Assembly (NCBI RefSeq): GCF_019550795.1
Contig: NZ_CP080545.1
Location: 1,569,501 to 1,633,500 of the forward strand
Length of the DNA: 64,000 bases
Source of the DNA: Paenibacillus sp. sptzw28
Lineage (GTDB): Bacteria; Bacillota; Bacilli; Paenibacillales; Paenibacillaceae
Direction: 5' to 3'
Shown here: one piece after another, positions 53,112 to 63,500 of the stretch
How positions within the stretch are numbered: the stretch's first letter is position 1
Layout: each line of letters starts with the position of its first letter
The notes under the pieces: generated by a model
Told to the model about the DNA's origin: nothing
The model's input: only the letters and a program-made list of their open reading frames with translations
The model's database searches: none
Position numbers and translations under genes: made by a program

Positions 53112-54908
53112 ATGAGTCGATTTCGCAAGCTTAGTTTGATCCGGCAAATCATTTTTTTAATCCTATTAATGCTGCTTATCCTGCTTACATCGTTCGTTAT
53201 TTCCGATATGATCGCCAAGCGTATTGTAGAGCGCAAAGTAACGGAGTCGGTCAGCAAGATTTTCCTGCAGGTCGAGGAGAAGATGGTGAGCTTCAATTCG
53301 GATATCGAAGGAATCTTCGATTTTCTCTTTTACAGTCCGACCATTCAAAACTATTTGGGAACGGAAGATGACCTTGAGAGAATCTTGGGGAATCGGGAAG
53401 TTGTGTCGATGTTCGCGAATGCGGTCTCTTTGAAAAAAAATATAAGAGGCATTCAACTGTTCGATAAGGACGGAAACATCATCGCGTCGATCGGGAGCGG
53501 GTCCGTGCGTTCCGTTCCGTCTCCGATTCAGTCGATCGAATACTCCGGATTATTGACTACGCCGCTGTCAGACCATCGGGACAGCAAGCGGTCATTCTAT
53601 GCCATTTCCACACCAATCTATCAATTGGATCAAAACAGACTCGTAAGGGGATACAAGGGAATTGGCCGTTTTTTTATGGATGCCACCAATTTCAGCCCGA
53701 TACTGAAAAGCGCCAAGATCACACCGAACTCCCAGGTGCTGCTGATTGACGCCATGAACAATATCATCGCCGCGGAAGGGCCGCTTCCTCCGGGTCAAAC
53801 CATGTTTTATGTCAAACAGTGGGAGAATAAGAAGGATTATATCATTCAAACGATCACCTTGCCCCGGTCGGAATGGAAATTGATCAGCTTGATACCGAGA
53901 AACGAGCTGTTGGAAGACATGGATACGGTGAAACGATTCAATATAGTCACTTATTCGATCATGTTTTTCATATTGTGCATCTTCTTATTCATTTTCTTCT
54001 CCCGAATATTGAAACCGATCAAAGAGCTGATGGATTTTATGAAGTCTTTCTCGAAGAAAGGCGGAGAGAGCCGGTTCAATGTCGTTTATCATAATGAAAT
54101 CGGCGTGCTCGGCTCCAAATTGAACAGCATGCTGGATGACATCGATATGTTAAGTAAACAAGTGCAGTCGACCCAAGCGCGAATGTATGAAATGGAGCTC
54201 GCGAAAAAACAGATGGAAATTTCCGCATTCCGCAACCAGATCAATCCGCACTTTCTGTATAACACGTTGGAAAGCATTCGTGCCGTCGCTTTAATTTACG
54301 ATGTTGAGGAGATCGCCGACATATCCGCTTCCATGTCGAACATGTTCCGCTATGCGGTGAAGGGAAGCAATTTTGTAACCGTGAGGGAAGAAATCGAGCA
54401 TGTGAACGAATATTCGAAAATCATTGAGTTCCGGTTCAGAGGAAGATTTCAAATCGAAATCGACACCGACGAACGATTGATGTCGGAACGTATGCTCAAA
54501 ATGCTGCTGCAGCCCATCGTTGAAAATGCGGTGTTTCACGGTTTGGAGAGAAAAATTGGGAAAGGAAAAGTTCACATCCGGGTTTGCAGAATGGACGAAG
54601 GCCAAATCGGGATCACCATTCAAGATGACGGACATGGAATGGATGAGGTCCGCTATTCGGACTTGATGAGCAAGCTTCATCGTTATGCCGATTCTGGAGC
54701 GTTCTTGGATAAAGACACGGCAAAAGGAATCGGGTTATTGAACATTTATCGGAGAATGAAGCTGTTTTACGGTGATGGGGCGGATATGAAGATATGGAGC
54801 CGGTTGCATGAAGGCACGACCGTCTGCATCACATTTCCGATGATTGTCCCACACATTGAAGAAGCGGGAGGGGAAGCTTATGTACCGAGTATTGATCGTG
54901 GACGATGA
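53112..54908 (+). CDS. YesM-family sensor histidine kinase (fourth system)
   Basis: Kinase of 598 residues. Membrane segments lie near 12-33 (IIFLILLMLLILLTSFVISD) and 276-298 (NIVTYSIMFFILCIFLFIFF) around a dCache-size sensor. HAMP follows (LKPIKELMDFMKSF), then a short coiled-coil, QINPHFLYNTLE with His380, PIVENAVFHG and DDGHGMD. GGGAGTG precedes ATG at 53112. The last 29 bases overlap the regulator gene, so the pair is translationally coupled. Signal is probably the oligosaccharide taken up by the importer at 56444-60109. Confidence 0.94.
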   Translation: MSRFRKLSLIRQIIFLILLMLLILLTSFVISDMIAKRIVERKVTESVSKIFLQVEEKMVSFNSDIEGIFDFLFYSPTIQNYLGTEDDLERILGNREVVSMFANAVSLKKNIRGIQLFDKDGNIIASIGSGSVRSVPSPIQSIEYSGLLTTPLSDHRDSKRSFYAISTPIYQLDQNRLVRGYKGIGRFFMDATNFSPILKSAKITPNSQVLLIDAMNNIIAAEGPLPPGQTMFYVKQWENKKDYIIQTITLPRSEWKLISLIPRNELLEDMDTVKRFNIVTYSIMFFILCIFLFIFFSRILKPIKELMDFMKSFSKKGGESRFNVVYHNEIGVLGSKLNSMLDDIDMLSKQVQSTQARMYEMELAKKQMEISAFRNQINPHFLYNTLESIRAVALIYDVEEIADISASMSNMFRYAVKGSNFVTVREEIEHVNEYSKIIEFRFRGRFQIEIDTDERLMSERMLKMLLQPIVENAVFHGLERKIGKGKVHIRVCRMDEGQIGITIQDDGHGMDEVRYSDLMSKLHRYADSGAFLDKDTAKGIGLLNIYRRMKLFYGDGADMKIWSRLHEGTTVCITFPMIVPHIEEAGGEAYVPSIDRGR

Positions 54909-56331
54909 GCCATTGGTAACCTGCGGCATTGCCAAGCTAATCGATTGGAAGAGCAAGGGCTTTACTATTATTGGGGAAGCCTATGACGGACTATCGGCAT
55001 TGCAGACCATCAGAGAACAAAAACCGGATGTTGTCATTTCAGATATCCGGATGCCCGGATTGGACGGCATAGAGCTATTGGAACGCCTTCATGACGAAGA
55101 AATAGAAGCAGAGGTAATTCTTGTCAGCGGCTACGCCGAATTTGCCTATGCTCAACAGGCGCTCAAACTCGGCGCATTTGACTATTTGTTGAAACAAATC
55201 GACAAAACACAACTGTCAAAAACGATAGAGCGAGTAAAAGAGAAGTTGGATAAAAAGAAGCAAGAGTCGAAGGAATTTGATTTGTTGCTAAACGATCTGT
55301 TCGATTTATTCGAGCCCGACAACAAAATCAAAATTCAAAATTTCTTGCTGAATAAAGGATACGACTTCTCGTATCCCCATTACCGGTTTGTGAGTTGTTT
55401 GTACCCGTCTGAAACTGCTTCGGAATTGCATGATGATGCGCCATACGGCAATGAAATGAATGTAATCCGTTTCCGCACCGGGCAAAACAAGCTTTCGTAC
55501 TTGATCAATTATGATGAGTTGAACAAGCCGATCGGTTTTTTGAATTTCATTTCGGATCATTCGAACGATTGTCTGAACCTCGGAATTAGCGACATAGGAG
55601 TATTCTCAACACCGATCGCCAAGCTTTATCAGGAGTCGGATATCTCTCTCTTCAGCGCGTTCAGCCAACCGGAGAGCCGCATCATTGCATATAAGGAATC
55701 AGAAATGCCTGCGGAGCTGACGAAGTCGATTTGGAGTATTGAACTTGCGATTAAAGAGCAAAAGCAGGAGCTGATTCATAGAAGATTGGATGAGTTGTCG
55801 GAGGAGTGCGTATCGCAACGATTGTATATCCATCATGTTTCCAATGTGTACAATCAGATCGTCTCGCTCATTTACAAGTATTACAGTGACAGCTATACCG
55901 CCAGTGAAGTTGAGTACTATAACTACTACCAAATTGTCCGGCAATACCGTTCGATCGAGCAGATGTTTGACTCGGTCAAAGCAATGTTCGGGAGCGCCCA
56001 AGCGGATATTCCGGTATCAAACGAGGAAGCCAAGAGAATTATCGAGGATATCGACGCTCATTTCACGGAAGAAATTTCCTTGAATCAACTTGCGAAAAAA
56101 TACAAGGTCAGCCTCGGATACATTAGCAAACTCATTAAGAAGGAAACCGGGAAGACGTATTCCGATTATATTGTCAATAGAAGATTGAGCTTGGCAAAGG
56201 AACTGCTGTCCGACCCCTTTCTGTCGATACACGAAATTGTTCAACGCGTCGGGTATAAAGATTATTTCCACTTCAATAAGCTGTTTAAGAAACATTCCGG
56301 CATCACGCCCAGTAAGTATCGGAAAATATAA
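54880..56331 (+). CDS. YesN-type response regulator with AraC DNA-binding domain (fourth system)
   Basis: Regulator of 483 residues. ATG at 54880 follows GGGAGGGG and gives the usual MYRVLIVDDE start; the longer frame to 54844 overlaps the kinase further and has no site. Asp55 in VISDIRMPGLDG is the phosphoacceptor; the switch Lys is in DYLLKQI, where most relatives have KP. The AraC domain is at the end (LNQLAKKYKVSLGYISKLIK; IHEIVQRVGYKDYFHFNKLF). It most likely activates the binding-protein gene 113 bases downstream. Confidence 0.94.
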   Translation: MYRVLIVDDEPLVTCGIAKLIDWKSKGFTIIGEAYDGLSALQTIREQKPDVVISDIRMPGLDGIELLERLHDEEIEAEVILVSGYAEFAYAQQALKLGAFDYLLKQIDKTQLSKTIERVKEKLDKKKQESKEFDLLLNDLFDLFEPDNKIKIQNFLLNKGYDFSYPHYRFVSCLYPSETASELHDDAPYGNEMNVIRFRTGQNKLSYLINYDELNKPIGFLNFISDHSNDCLNLGISDIGVFSTPIAKLYQESDISLFSAFSQPESRIIAYKESEMPAELTKSIWSIELAIKEQKQELIHRRLDELSEECVSQRLYIHHVSNVYNQIVSLIYKYYSDSYTASEVEYYNYYQIVRQYRSIEQMFDSVKAMFGSAQADIPVSNEEAKRIIEDIDAHFTEEISLNQLAKKYKVSLGYISKLIKKETGKTYSDYIVNRRLSLAKELLSDPFLSIHEIVQRVGYKDYFHFNKLFKKHSGITPSKYRKI

Positions 56332-56443
56332 CTTCGTGAACAGAACACCAAAAGTATCAAATCTAAACATATGGAGTGTCCGAGCGGTAGGCTAATATGA
56401 AGGTGTAAGCAATCAAAGCAAATAGGGGAGGTTGTTTTTCAAG

Positions 56444-58150
56444 ATGAAAGGAAAGCCGTTATTAACAGTTTTTTTGGCGCTGGTCCTATTGCTGTCCGCA
56501 TGCGGCACAAGCGGTGGAAATGAAAGCGTTAACACATCAAATAAACAGAAGTCCGGCACAGAGACTTCGGAAGGGAACGCCGAAGCATCCGGGAAGCCGA
56601 CAAAGCTTGTGTGGTTCTCGTCGATCGATTTCTGGAATCCGCCTTCCGTATGGAGCACGGATCCGAACACTGTTACAGGCAAAATCACAGAGAAAACAGG
56701 TGTGACCTTCGAATTCAACATTCCGGCGCAGGATGGGGAAACGAAGTTGAACTTGATGCTCGTATCGGGCAGCGATTTTCCCGACATTATCACGATAACG
56801 AATGATGTGTTGGGCAAGAAATTGATTGAGGCCGGCAAGGTTTGGGAGTTGGACGAGTTCATAAAGAAATACGATCCGGAATCCCATCTGTTACAAGATT
56901 TCCCGGCTGACGTGAAAGAAACGATCGTAGCGCGGGACGGCGGCTTTTATGCGTTCCCGAGCCATATCGGTTCGGAGGACGCGAGAAAGCAATATCCGCC
57001 TGCCGGCGAATTTTATAAGGATATGACCGAATACATATCCAACGGGGCCATCGTTGTCAATGGAAATTTGTTGAAAGAGGCCGGTCTCACGCTGGATGAT
57101 ATTAGAACCGAAAGCGGACTGCTTGCCGCGTACCAGAAAATCAAGGATATGAACCTGAAGGTCAATGGGGCGCCGGTCATTCCGTTGCTCTTGGATGGCA
57201 AGGGTTATATGTATCCTACAGTGGGTTTCCTGCTGGATTCGTTCGGGTACATGCCGGTTGACAAGGACGGTAACTTTAGAGACTCACTGCTTGCTCCTGA
57301 AATGAAGTTGGCGTTGAAGTTTCTCTACAAGGCGCAAAAGGGCGGCTATTTCGATCCGGGCCAAATGACGGTTGACAACGCCGCAGTCAAGGCGGATATG
57401 GCTTCGGGCCGGGTGTTCTCCTTCATCGGCAACTCGGCGAACACTTCCTTCCAAATTAACGACTACTGGACATCTCCCGGTCCGATCTTGTCGGATGCCG
57501 GCACGAAGCCTGTGCTCGGGAGAAACAAACGGGCGGGCGGAGGCTGGATGAAGACGTATATTTCCAAGAGTGTCGAAAATCCGGAGAAAGTTGCGAAATG
57601 GCTCAGTTTTATGAGCAGCAGGGAAGGCATGATGCTGCATATATACGGCATAGAAGGGGTTCATTACACTCTTGATCAGGACGGACTTGTGGTCAAGACG
57701 GAGCAAGGGATCAAGGATGCCCAGGAATATATGAAGACAGGAGTGAGCGCCTTCTGGCCGTTCCACCACACTTCGTTCTCTTGGAGCATACAACAACCTC
57801 CTAATGAGAAAACGGATCTTCAAGCGGTGACGGCCAACAGAGTTCAAACTGCATACGGAAAGGCGCCGGAAACCCATATTTATAACAATGCGGCATTTGG
57901 GCTTCCAGGGGATTTATTCCCGCCTGACAGTAAATTCGCCAACGATGAACTGCAGATTAAAGCGTATAGAGAGTCACAGATCACCAAGATCGTCATGGCC
58001 AAAAATGATGCCGAGTTTGAAAAACAGTATGAAGAGATGATTACTCAGCTGAAGAAGCTCGGGATTGAGCAGCTGATCGCGGAAAAAAACAAGTACGTTC
58101 AACAAAAACTTAAAGAATACGGGCTCGATGTGAAAGGGATCAACTCCTAA
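56444..58150 (+). CDS. Large sugar-binding lipoprotein, LplA type (fourth system)
   Basis: Binding lipoprotein of 568 residues. The signal (KGKPLLTVFLALVLLLSAC) ends in a lipobox with Cys near 20. The mature part starts with a Ser/Asn/Thr-rich linker, then TKLVWFSSIDFWNPPSVWST and NLMLVSGSDFPDIITITNDV, as in the large binding proteins of LplA/YtcQ type. ATG at 56444 is chosen; TTG at 56432 overlaps GGGGAGG. It delivers its ligand to the permeases at 58232 and 59186. A cre-like site lies inside its 5' end. Confidence 0.92.
   Translation: MKGKPLLTVFLALVLLLSACGTSGGNESVNTSNKQKSGTETSEGNAEASGKPTKLVWFSSIDFWNPPSVWSTDPNTVTGKITEKTGVTFEFNIPAQDGETKLNLMLVSGSDFPDIITITNDVLGKKLIEAGKVWELDEFIKKYDPESHLLQDFPADVKETIVARDGGFYAFPSHIGSEDARKQYPPAGEFYKDMTEYISNGAIVVNGNLLKEAGLTLDDIRTESGLLAAYQKIKDMNLKVNGAPVIPLLLDGKGYMYPTVGFLLDSFGYMPVDKDGNFRDSLLAPEMKLALKFLYKAQKGGYFDPGQMTVDNAAVKADMASGRVFSFIGNSANTSFQINDYWTSPGPILSDAGTKPVLGRNKRAGGGWMKTYISKSVENPEKVAKWLSFMSSREGMMLHIYGIEGVHYTLDQDGLVVKTEQGIKDAQEYMKTGVSAFWPFHHTSFSWSIQQPPNEKTDLQAVTANRVQTAYGKAPETHIYNNAAFGLPGDLFPPDSKFANDELQIKAYRESQITKIVMAKNDAEFEKQYEEMITQLKKLGIEQLIAEKNKYVQQKLKEYGLDVKGINS
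56521..56534. promoter_or_regulatory. Candidate catabolite-responsive element inside the binding-protein gene
   Basis: TGAAAGCGTTAACA fits the cre pattern at every fixed base. It lies about 78 bases into the coding region, a place where CcpA can act as a roadblock. A chance match is possible because it is also read as codons. Confidence 0.5.
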
Positions 58151-58171
58151 TCGCATCCGTAGATAAGTGCG

Positions 58172-58207
58172 GTGCCAAAGCGTGTCTGGAATTTCGCGCT
58201 TTGGCAC
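58172..58207 (+). terminator. Hairpin between binding protein and permease genes (fourth system)
   Basis: GTGCCAAAGCG pairs with CGCTTTGGCAC around TGTCTGGAATTTCG-like loop sequence. No T-run follows, so it is more likely a 3' stabiliser of the binding-protein message than a full terminator. Confidence 0.65.
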
Positions 58208-58231
58208 TGCAATTAGACTGGAGGAGAGGAT

Positions 58232-59170
58232 ATGCTGTCGCGCAGACATAAGCGGTACAGGTTTGGCTATGATACAAAGACACAGTTGGAACTGCTGGTA
58301 ATGTTGTGGCCTGCTGTGCTTCTGATCTGTTTGTTTGATTTCACTCCCATGTTCGGATTGTTGATGGCTTTCAAGAGCTTCGAGCCAATTATGGGTATTC
58401 AAGGCATCTTTACGAGCCCGTGGAATAATTTTCAACACTTCACGCGTCTTTTCGAAAACTTCCAGTTTTGGCCGATGGTGAAAAATACGTTGGGAATCAA
58501 TCTTCTTGGCGCATTGGTGGGAATTCCTGTGACGCTCGGCTTTGCCTTGCTGTTGAATGAAATCCGCCACCCGAAGTTCAAATCGTTGGTCCAAACGATT
58601 ACTTATCTTCCGCATTTTCTTTCCTGGGTTATATTCGGCGGTCTGTTTATTACGCTGCTGAACACGAACGGAATCGTCAATGTGTTGCTCATGAAGCTGC
58701 AATTCTTCGACAATCCTATTTCGTTTCTGGGCGATCCGGCATATTTCTGGGGTGTGGCAATCGGAACTTCGCTGCTTAAGGAACTCGGTTGGGGAGCGAT
58801 TCTTTACTTGGCGGCCATTGCGGGTATCGATCAGAGCTTATATGAAGCCGCCGCAATCGATGGCGCGGGCCGGTTGAAACGGATCATTCATGTTACCATT
58901 CCCGGGATTTTGCCGACCTTGATGGTGTTGATCATATTTGCAGTAAGCGGCATGCTGAATAACAACTTCACACAAATATACGTACTTCAGAACAGCTTGA
59001 ACTTGGAAGCGAGTCAAGTCATCGATACGTATGTATATCAAATCGGCTTGCAGCAATTCCAGTTTGCCCAGGCGACGGCGATCGGATTGACCAAAGCGGT
59101 TTTCGCGCTTCTGCTGCTGGCTGGAGCGAATATGCTCTCGAAAAAATTAACGAAAACAGGCTTGTTTTAA
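58232..59170 (+). CDS. ABC importer permease, LplB type (fourth system)
   Basis: Membrane protein of 312 residues, six segments. Typical marks are FTPMFGLLMAFKSFEPIMGI near the start and the EAA loop LYEAAAIDGAGRLKRIIHVT. GGAGGAGAGG precedes ATG at 58232. It is paired with the permease 15 bases downstream. Confidence 0.94.
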   Translation: MLSRRHKRYRFGYDTKTQLELLVMLWPAVLLICLFDFTPMFGLLMAFKSFEPIMGIQGIFTSPWNNFQHFTRLFENFQFWPMVKNTLGINLLGALVGIPVTLGFALLLNEIRHPKFKSLVQTITYLPHFLSWVIFGGLFITLLNTNGIVNVLLMKLQFFDNPISFLGDPAYFWGVAIGTSLLKELGWGAILYLAAIAGIDQSLYEAAAIDGAGRLKRIIHVTIPGILPTLMVLIIFAVSGMLNNNFTQIYVLQNSLNLEASQVIDTYVYQIGLQQFQFAQATAIGLTKAVFALLLLAGANMLSKKLTKTGLF

Positions 59171-59185
59171 GGGGAGATTGATACG

Positions 59186-60109
59186 ATGGTTGGTGGCAAG
59201 AGCTTCGGAGAACGCACATTTCATTATTCCAATGTCCTTACCATGGTCGTTCTGATGGGCCTGACCATATATCCGTTCTGGTTCTCGCTGATCAGCTCCC
59301 TGAATAACGGCGATGATTTGGTGCGCGGACCGGTGTTTCTTTGGCCGAGAGAGTTTACATGGGCGAGTTGGCAGACGGTGCTGGCGGATCCAGGCATTCT
59401 CAAGGCGTTGTGGATTACCGCCTCACGAACGGTCATTGTGACTGTTGTTTCCATCCTGTATACGGCGATGTTCGCCTATGCGTTCTCGCGGCCTTATTTG
59501 AGAGCCAAGAAGTTTTATATTATCGTCGGTTTCACCAGCATGTATTTCAGCGGAGGATTGATTCCTTCTTTCATGCTGATGAATTGGCTGGGGCTGTACG
59601 ATACTTATCTCGTGTATATTATTCCAGCCCTCTTTGGGGGATTCTGGAATGTGATCATATTCAACGCAAACTATAAAGGTATTCCTGACGCCTTGTTCGA
59701 ATCGGCCAAGATGGACGGCGCCGGCGAATTCAGGATTTTCTTGCAGATCGTCATTCCTCTCTCGAAACCGGTGCTGGCTGCTCTCTCCGTATTTACCGCC
59801 GTCGGCGTTTGGAATGACTATGCAACAACGCTTTACTTTACGCAATCAAACGACTTGCAGACGTTGCAATACATGATTCTAAGATTGATTCAGTCCAACC
59901 GCGCAGTTGAAAATATGGTGAGCCTGGTTCAAGAAAACAGTCTGGTTGTGTCGCAGCTGCTGAATAGCGCGGGCGGACAAAAGCTCGTATCGGCGAAGAC
60001 GCTAGAACTGGCGGCGATGGTCATCGCTTCGATTCCGATGATTGTCATGTATCCTTTCGCACAGCGGTTTTTCCTTAAAGGTGTACTGCTCGGTTCGGTC
60101 AAGGGATGA
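59186..60109 (+). CDS. ABC importer permease, LplC type (fourth system)
   Basis: Membrane protein of 307 residues, six segments. The EAA loop is LFESAKMDGAGEFRIFLQIV, and the protein ends in GVLLGSVKG. SAKTLELAAMVIASIPMIVM is the family pattern before the last segment. AGGGGAGA lies upstream. It ends the operon; a terminator follows at 60150. Confidence 0.94.
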   Translation: MVGGKSFGERTFHYSNVLTMVVLMGLTIYPFWFSLISSLNNGDDLVRGPVFLWPREFTWASWQTVLADPGILKALWITASRTVIVTVVSILYTAMFAYAFSRPYLRAKKFYIIVGFTSMYFSGGLIPSFMLMNWLGLYDTYLVYIIPALFGGFWNVIIFNANYKGIPDALFESAKMDGAGEFRIFLQIVIPLSKPVLAALSVFTAVGVWNDYATTLYFTQSNDLQTLQYMILRLIQSNRAVENMVSLVQENSLVVSQLLNSAGGQKLVSAKTLELAAMVIASIPMIVMYPFAQRFFLKGVLLGSVKG

Positions 60110-60149
60110 TTCGCTGACGCAATGAAAGGAGACGGGGATTGCACACTGA

Positions 60150-60183
60150 CCGCCAGATTCCTTTATGGAGCTGGCGGTTTTTC
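60150..60183 (+). terminator. Terminator after the fourth importer operon
   Basis: CCGCCAG pairs with CTGGCGG around ATTCCTTTATGGAG, followed by TTTTTC. It is nearly the same as the hairpin at 46060, showing that terminator and leader were copied together. Confidence 0.9.
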
Positions 60184-60185
60184 GT

Positions 60186-60308
60186 TTATTTTGTAGCTTT
60201 TTCTTTGAAATTTATTCAATTTGCCGCTTTTTGAATACGTCGTTTGCTTCATTATTAATCAATATATCTTTAGTTAAGCTTTTCAAATTTTGCATGGATA
60301 GGCATATT
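60186..60308 (+). promoter_or_regulatory. Conserved leader, copy 3 (upstream of the large secreted protein)
   Basis: Matches copies 1 and 2 with more changes: TTTTTCTTTGAAATTTATTC, core CAATTTGCCGCTTTTTGAAT (60218-60237), ATTATTAATCAAT and TTAGTTAAGCTTTTCAAATT. After it, GGCATATTTG and the sequence up to ATG at 60354 follow copy 2. It is a candidate promoter/operator for the gene at 60564. Confidence 0.75.
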
Positions 60309-60353
60309 TGAATTAATAGAAACAGTTACAACAAGACTCAAAGGAGCGGTCAA

Positions 60354-60464
60354 ATGGAGAGAACCATACCCTACAAAGGACAATCACAAAAAGTGCGTAA
60401 TGCCGGTTCGATTGTCAGCGCAGATTTATCTGCTGCCGATTCATCATACCCTTACAGGAGGTGA
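60354..60464 (+). CDS. 36-residue permease-start stub or leader peptide
   Basis: AAAGGAGCGG precedes ATG at 60354. The first 16 residues (MERTIPYKGQSQKVRN) match the start of the LplB-type permease at 47926 (MERTITYQNQSQKREA) in most positions, then the frames diverge and a TGA stops translation at 60464. The stop overlaps AGGAGGTGA, a strong ribosome site. It is in the same frame as the large secreted protein. It may be a relic of a duplication or a translated leader coupled to the gene downstream. Confidence 0.6.
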   Translation: MERTIPYKGQSQKVRNAGSIVSADLSAADSSYPYRR

Positions 60465-60563
60465 TTTCAGAACATTTTTGGAGAAAGAACGGATATGAAT
60501 GGAGAATGGAATGCAGGCAATGAAGGCAGTGTTATCGCTAAAGATAAGGGAGGACAAAAATTA

Positions 60564-63500
60564 ATGCAAAGTAGCGGGGGCGTATTCAAGCGAGTAAAGA
60601 AAATGCAAAGACAAGCCGGAAGGGTCTTGATTATTTTCCTGATCGCCGCGTTGATTTTACCGGTGTTCGGACCTGTGCCGGGTACAGTGGTGCATGCGGC
60701 AGAAGAGCTGTCAACTGACGCTTTTCTGGATAACATCAATTTCGGTAATGCGGTATCTGAAAGCGCTCACAATTTCAGGGGCGATATTACAAGTGTAATC
60801 ACCGGCTTTATGGGCGAGCCCGCTCGGGTATCGAATCCGCGTTTTCCGGTTGAAGGGCAAGGCGGGGATCTGACGTTTACCATGAAGGTCGATCCGAATC
60901 TACGCAACTATTTCACCGTGAAATTTTCGGGGGAGGAAGATTCGAAGGGTTACCTCAGTACGGTCATGATTAACGGCGAGAAAGTCGGAGTTGACCACGG
61001 CGATTATGATGCCCTTAACAAGGGCGGGTCATTGCCGAACCGTTTTTACTACAATACGATCATGCTTCCGCTCGAATCAACGATTGGGAAAAATATGGTC
61101 GAAATTACAATCAAAACGATCCATGTGGGCGGGAATATGAACTCGGCCTCAAGAGGCTATTACAATGCTTATACTCACACGGCAGCCTATATTAACGTAG
61201 ATGGAGAGCAGCAGGGCTACAAATTCATGCCCGACCAGAATCCGGATACGATGCTGGCGCCGGATCTGACGAATGCGGAGAAGCAGGCGACCATAGACGC
61301 ATACGTGCAGGATCAGATCAATCTGTTTAACTCGTTATCGAATAAAGTGGATGGCAGCGCAGGCGGTAAGATGTCGATCATCCGCTATCAGGATGAGCTT
61401 ATGTTTTACGCCAGTGTGCTCAAGTACGACTGGTCTCCGGCGAAGACGCCGGAAGAGAAGCAGGTGGCGCTTCAGCGTATTTTCAAGACGATCGATAATC
61501 ATGTCAAGGATTACTACGGCAATACGAGACTGGTGCTGCGCGGCGGACACCAGGGCGATTGGGGCGGCTACTACGGCGCGCTTGGCGAAGCGCTGTACAT
61601 CGTCGAGAACCTGATCAAAGACGACACGATTTATGGGGAAACGGCGTGGGGCGCGTTTCTGGATCAGCCGTTCGTCACCGGAACCGTCGAAGGCGAATTC
61701 TCTCTTGCAGGCGCGGACTGGAACGGGGGCGAGCTGACGCGCCGCGAAGCGTGGGAGCGGGTGCTGAAGGCGAACTTCGACTTTGCCCGTACACGGCTTT
61801 CTTATATCTATAACCAGGTGTACTATACGTACGTAGGCGCGTGGGAGGCTCACGAAGGGCTGCGTCTTATCGGCTCAAGCTTTTACGAAGGCAAAGAGCG
61901 CAGCAATCAAATCCTGCTGGAATCATTGGGGATCAGACCATTCTTGGGAGAAGAGGTGCTGGTCGGTCCCAGCGGCGAAGAATTGGATTTGTACCATTCG
62001 TTGTTTTATCATGACGGGGCAGCGCAGTTTACGGATGACTTCGTCCACATTGTCGGCAAAGGGCTTGCGAAGAGTAAGCTGAATGCGGACGGCAACGTCG
62101 TCAGACGGTTGCCCTACGGCGAACATTATACCGGCTTGACGGAGGCGGGACTGTCTAGGGAGAACGGTTATGTCGCCAACTATGGAGAGGCGGCCAACTA
62201 TCTTGTAACTTATTTCTATAAGACGTTGAACCACGCCGGCGACGAGGAAATGAACGACGAAATCCTGAAAGCGGCATTAAAATCGATCCACGCCCGCGGA
62301 TTTGTCCGTATTCCGTCATTGGATGGCAGCGGCAGAAGAGTGATGAGAGCGGAGCAAGCGACGGATGAGCGAAATCAGAATTTGCCAGGCTTCATCGCTT
62401 ACGGTGCGGGTGTGGGACGCGGAATGGGGCTTCAGTTTGCATCCCTGGAAATGACGATGGCTAAGAACGAGCAAAGATACAACGGTCCGGAGTGGGGCGA
62501 GTACTGGCAGCATGCGAGGGAAGCGGTCGGTTACGTGCAGCAGCAGCTTGCGGATCGCCAGCTGTTGCAAACGAAAGACTTCGGATCCAGAGGAACGATG
62601 AGCGGACCGGATTTTCGGTTAGCGGAAACTTACAAATATATCACTTCCGACCGGGCCAATTACAGCCGGTTTGGCGGCAAGGCTTTAGCAGAGGTTGTGC
62701 TTCCGCACACGGATTTCGATGCTTACAAGCCTGAAGAAATCGCCGCCCGGGGCGTCAATCCTGACGACTACGAGCAGTTTGCATGGGCGGATATCGACAA
62801 TATGTACGTGTCGGTAAGAGACGCCGACTTCAGAATGTTGGGCTCGCTGTTTTACCGCAATCGCGGTATGACAAGCAACGGACGCCTACATATTATTAAA
62901 GACAATTACGACCATATCGTACAGATCGCCACCAACAATGTGTTCAGGTATGAAGATTATTACTTGCGGGCGCCTAACATGGAAGTGGATATTTACTCCG
63001 ACAGAGGGACCATTTGGAACGGTGTGCCGCAGGCGCTGGCCGGCGAAGTATCGCCTGTTTCTTATCAGCCGGGCGTCGGGACCGTGAAGCGGGATAATTT
63101 CGAGGTGGATAACCCGTACTCCGGTTACCCGGAATTGCTGACTTCGAGATACGGCAAATATTTTATGATTTTCAACACGACCCGCGATGATTTTGGCAAC
63201 AAGAAGACGTTCGACGTTGAGCTGCCGGCCGATTTCTCGGGCAGCACGGTGATCGACCTTGTCACAGGGACGAATGTTCCGGTCGTTAACGGAAAAGTGA
63301 CCATTGCGCCGAAAACCGCGATGGTGTTGAAGCTGGCGTCGGATATCGAACTCGCACCGAAACCATTCCACGTTGATTTCGTTAATGCGCTTGCAGGCAA
63401 CGGCTACGCGGGCATCTCGTGGAAAACGACATCGGGCGGGGAATCATACACGATTAAACGTTCGGAAACGGAAGACGGCGAATACGAGATTATCGCCAGC

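Noticed and set aside
57974..58702. Minus-strand frame of 242 codons rich in Gln and His
   Set aside because: Antisense across the binding-protein and permease genes; composition reflects reversed codons.
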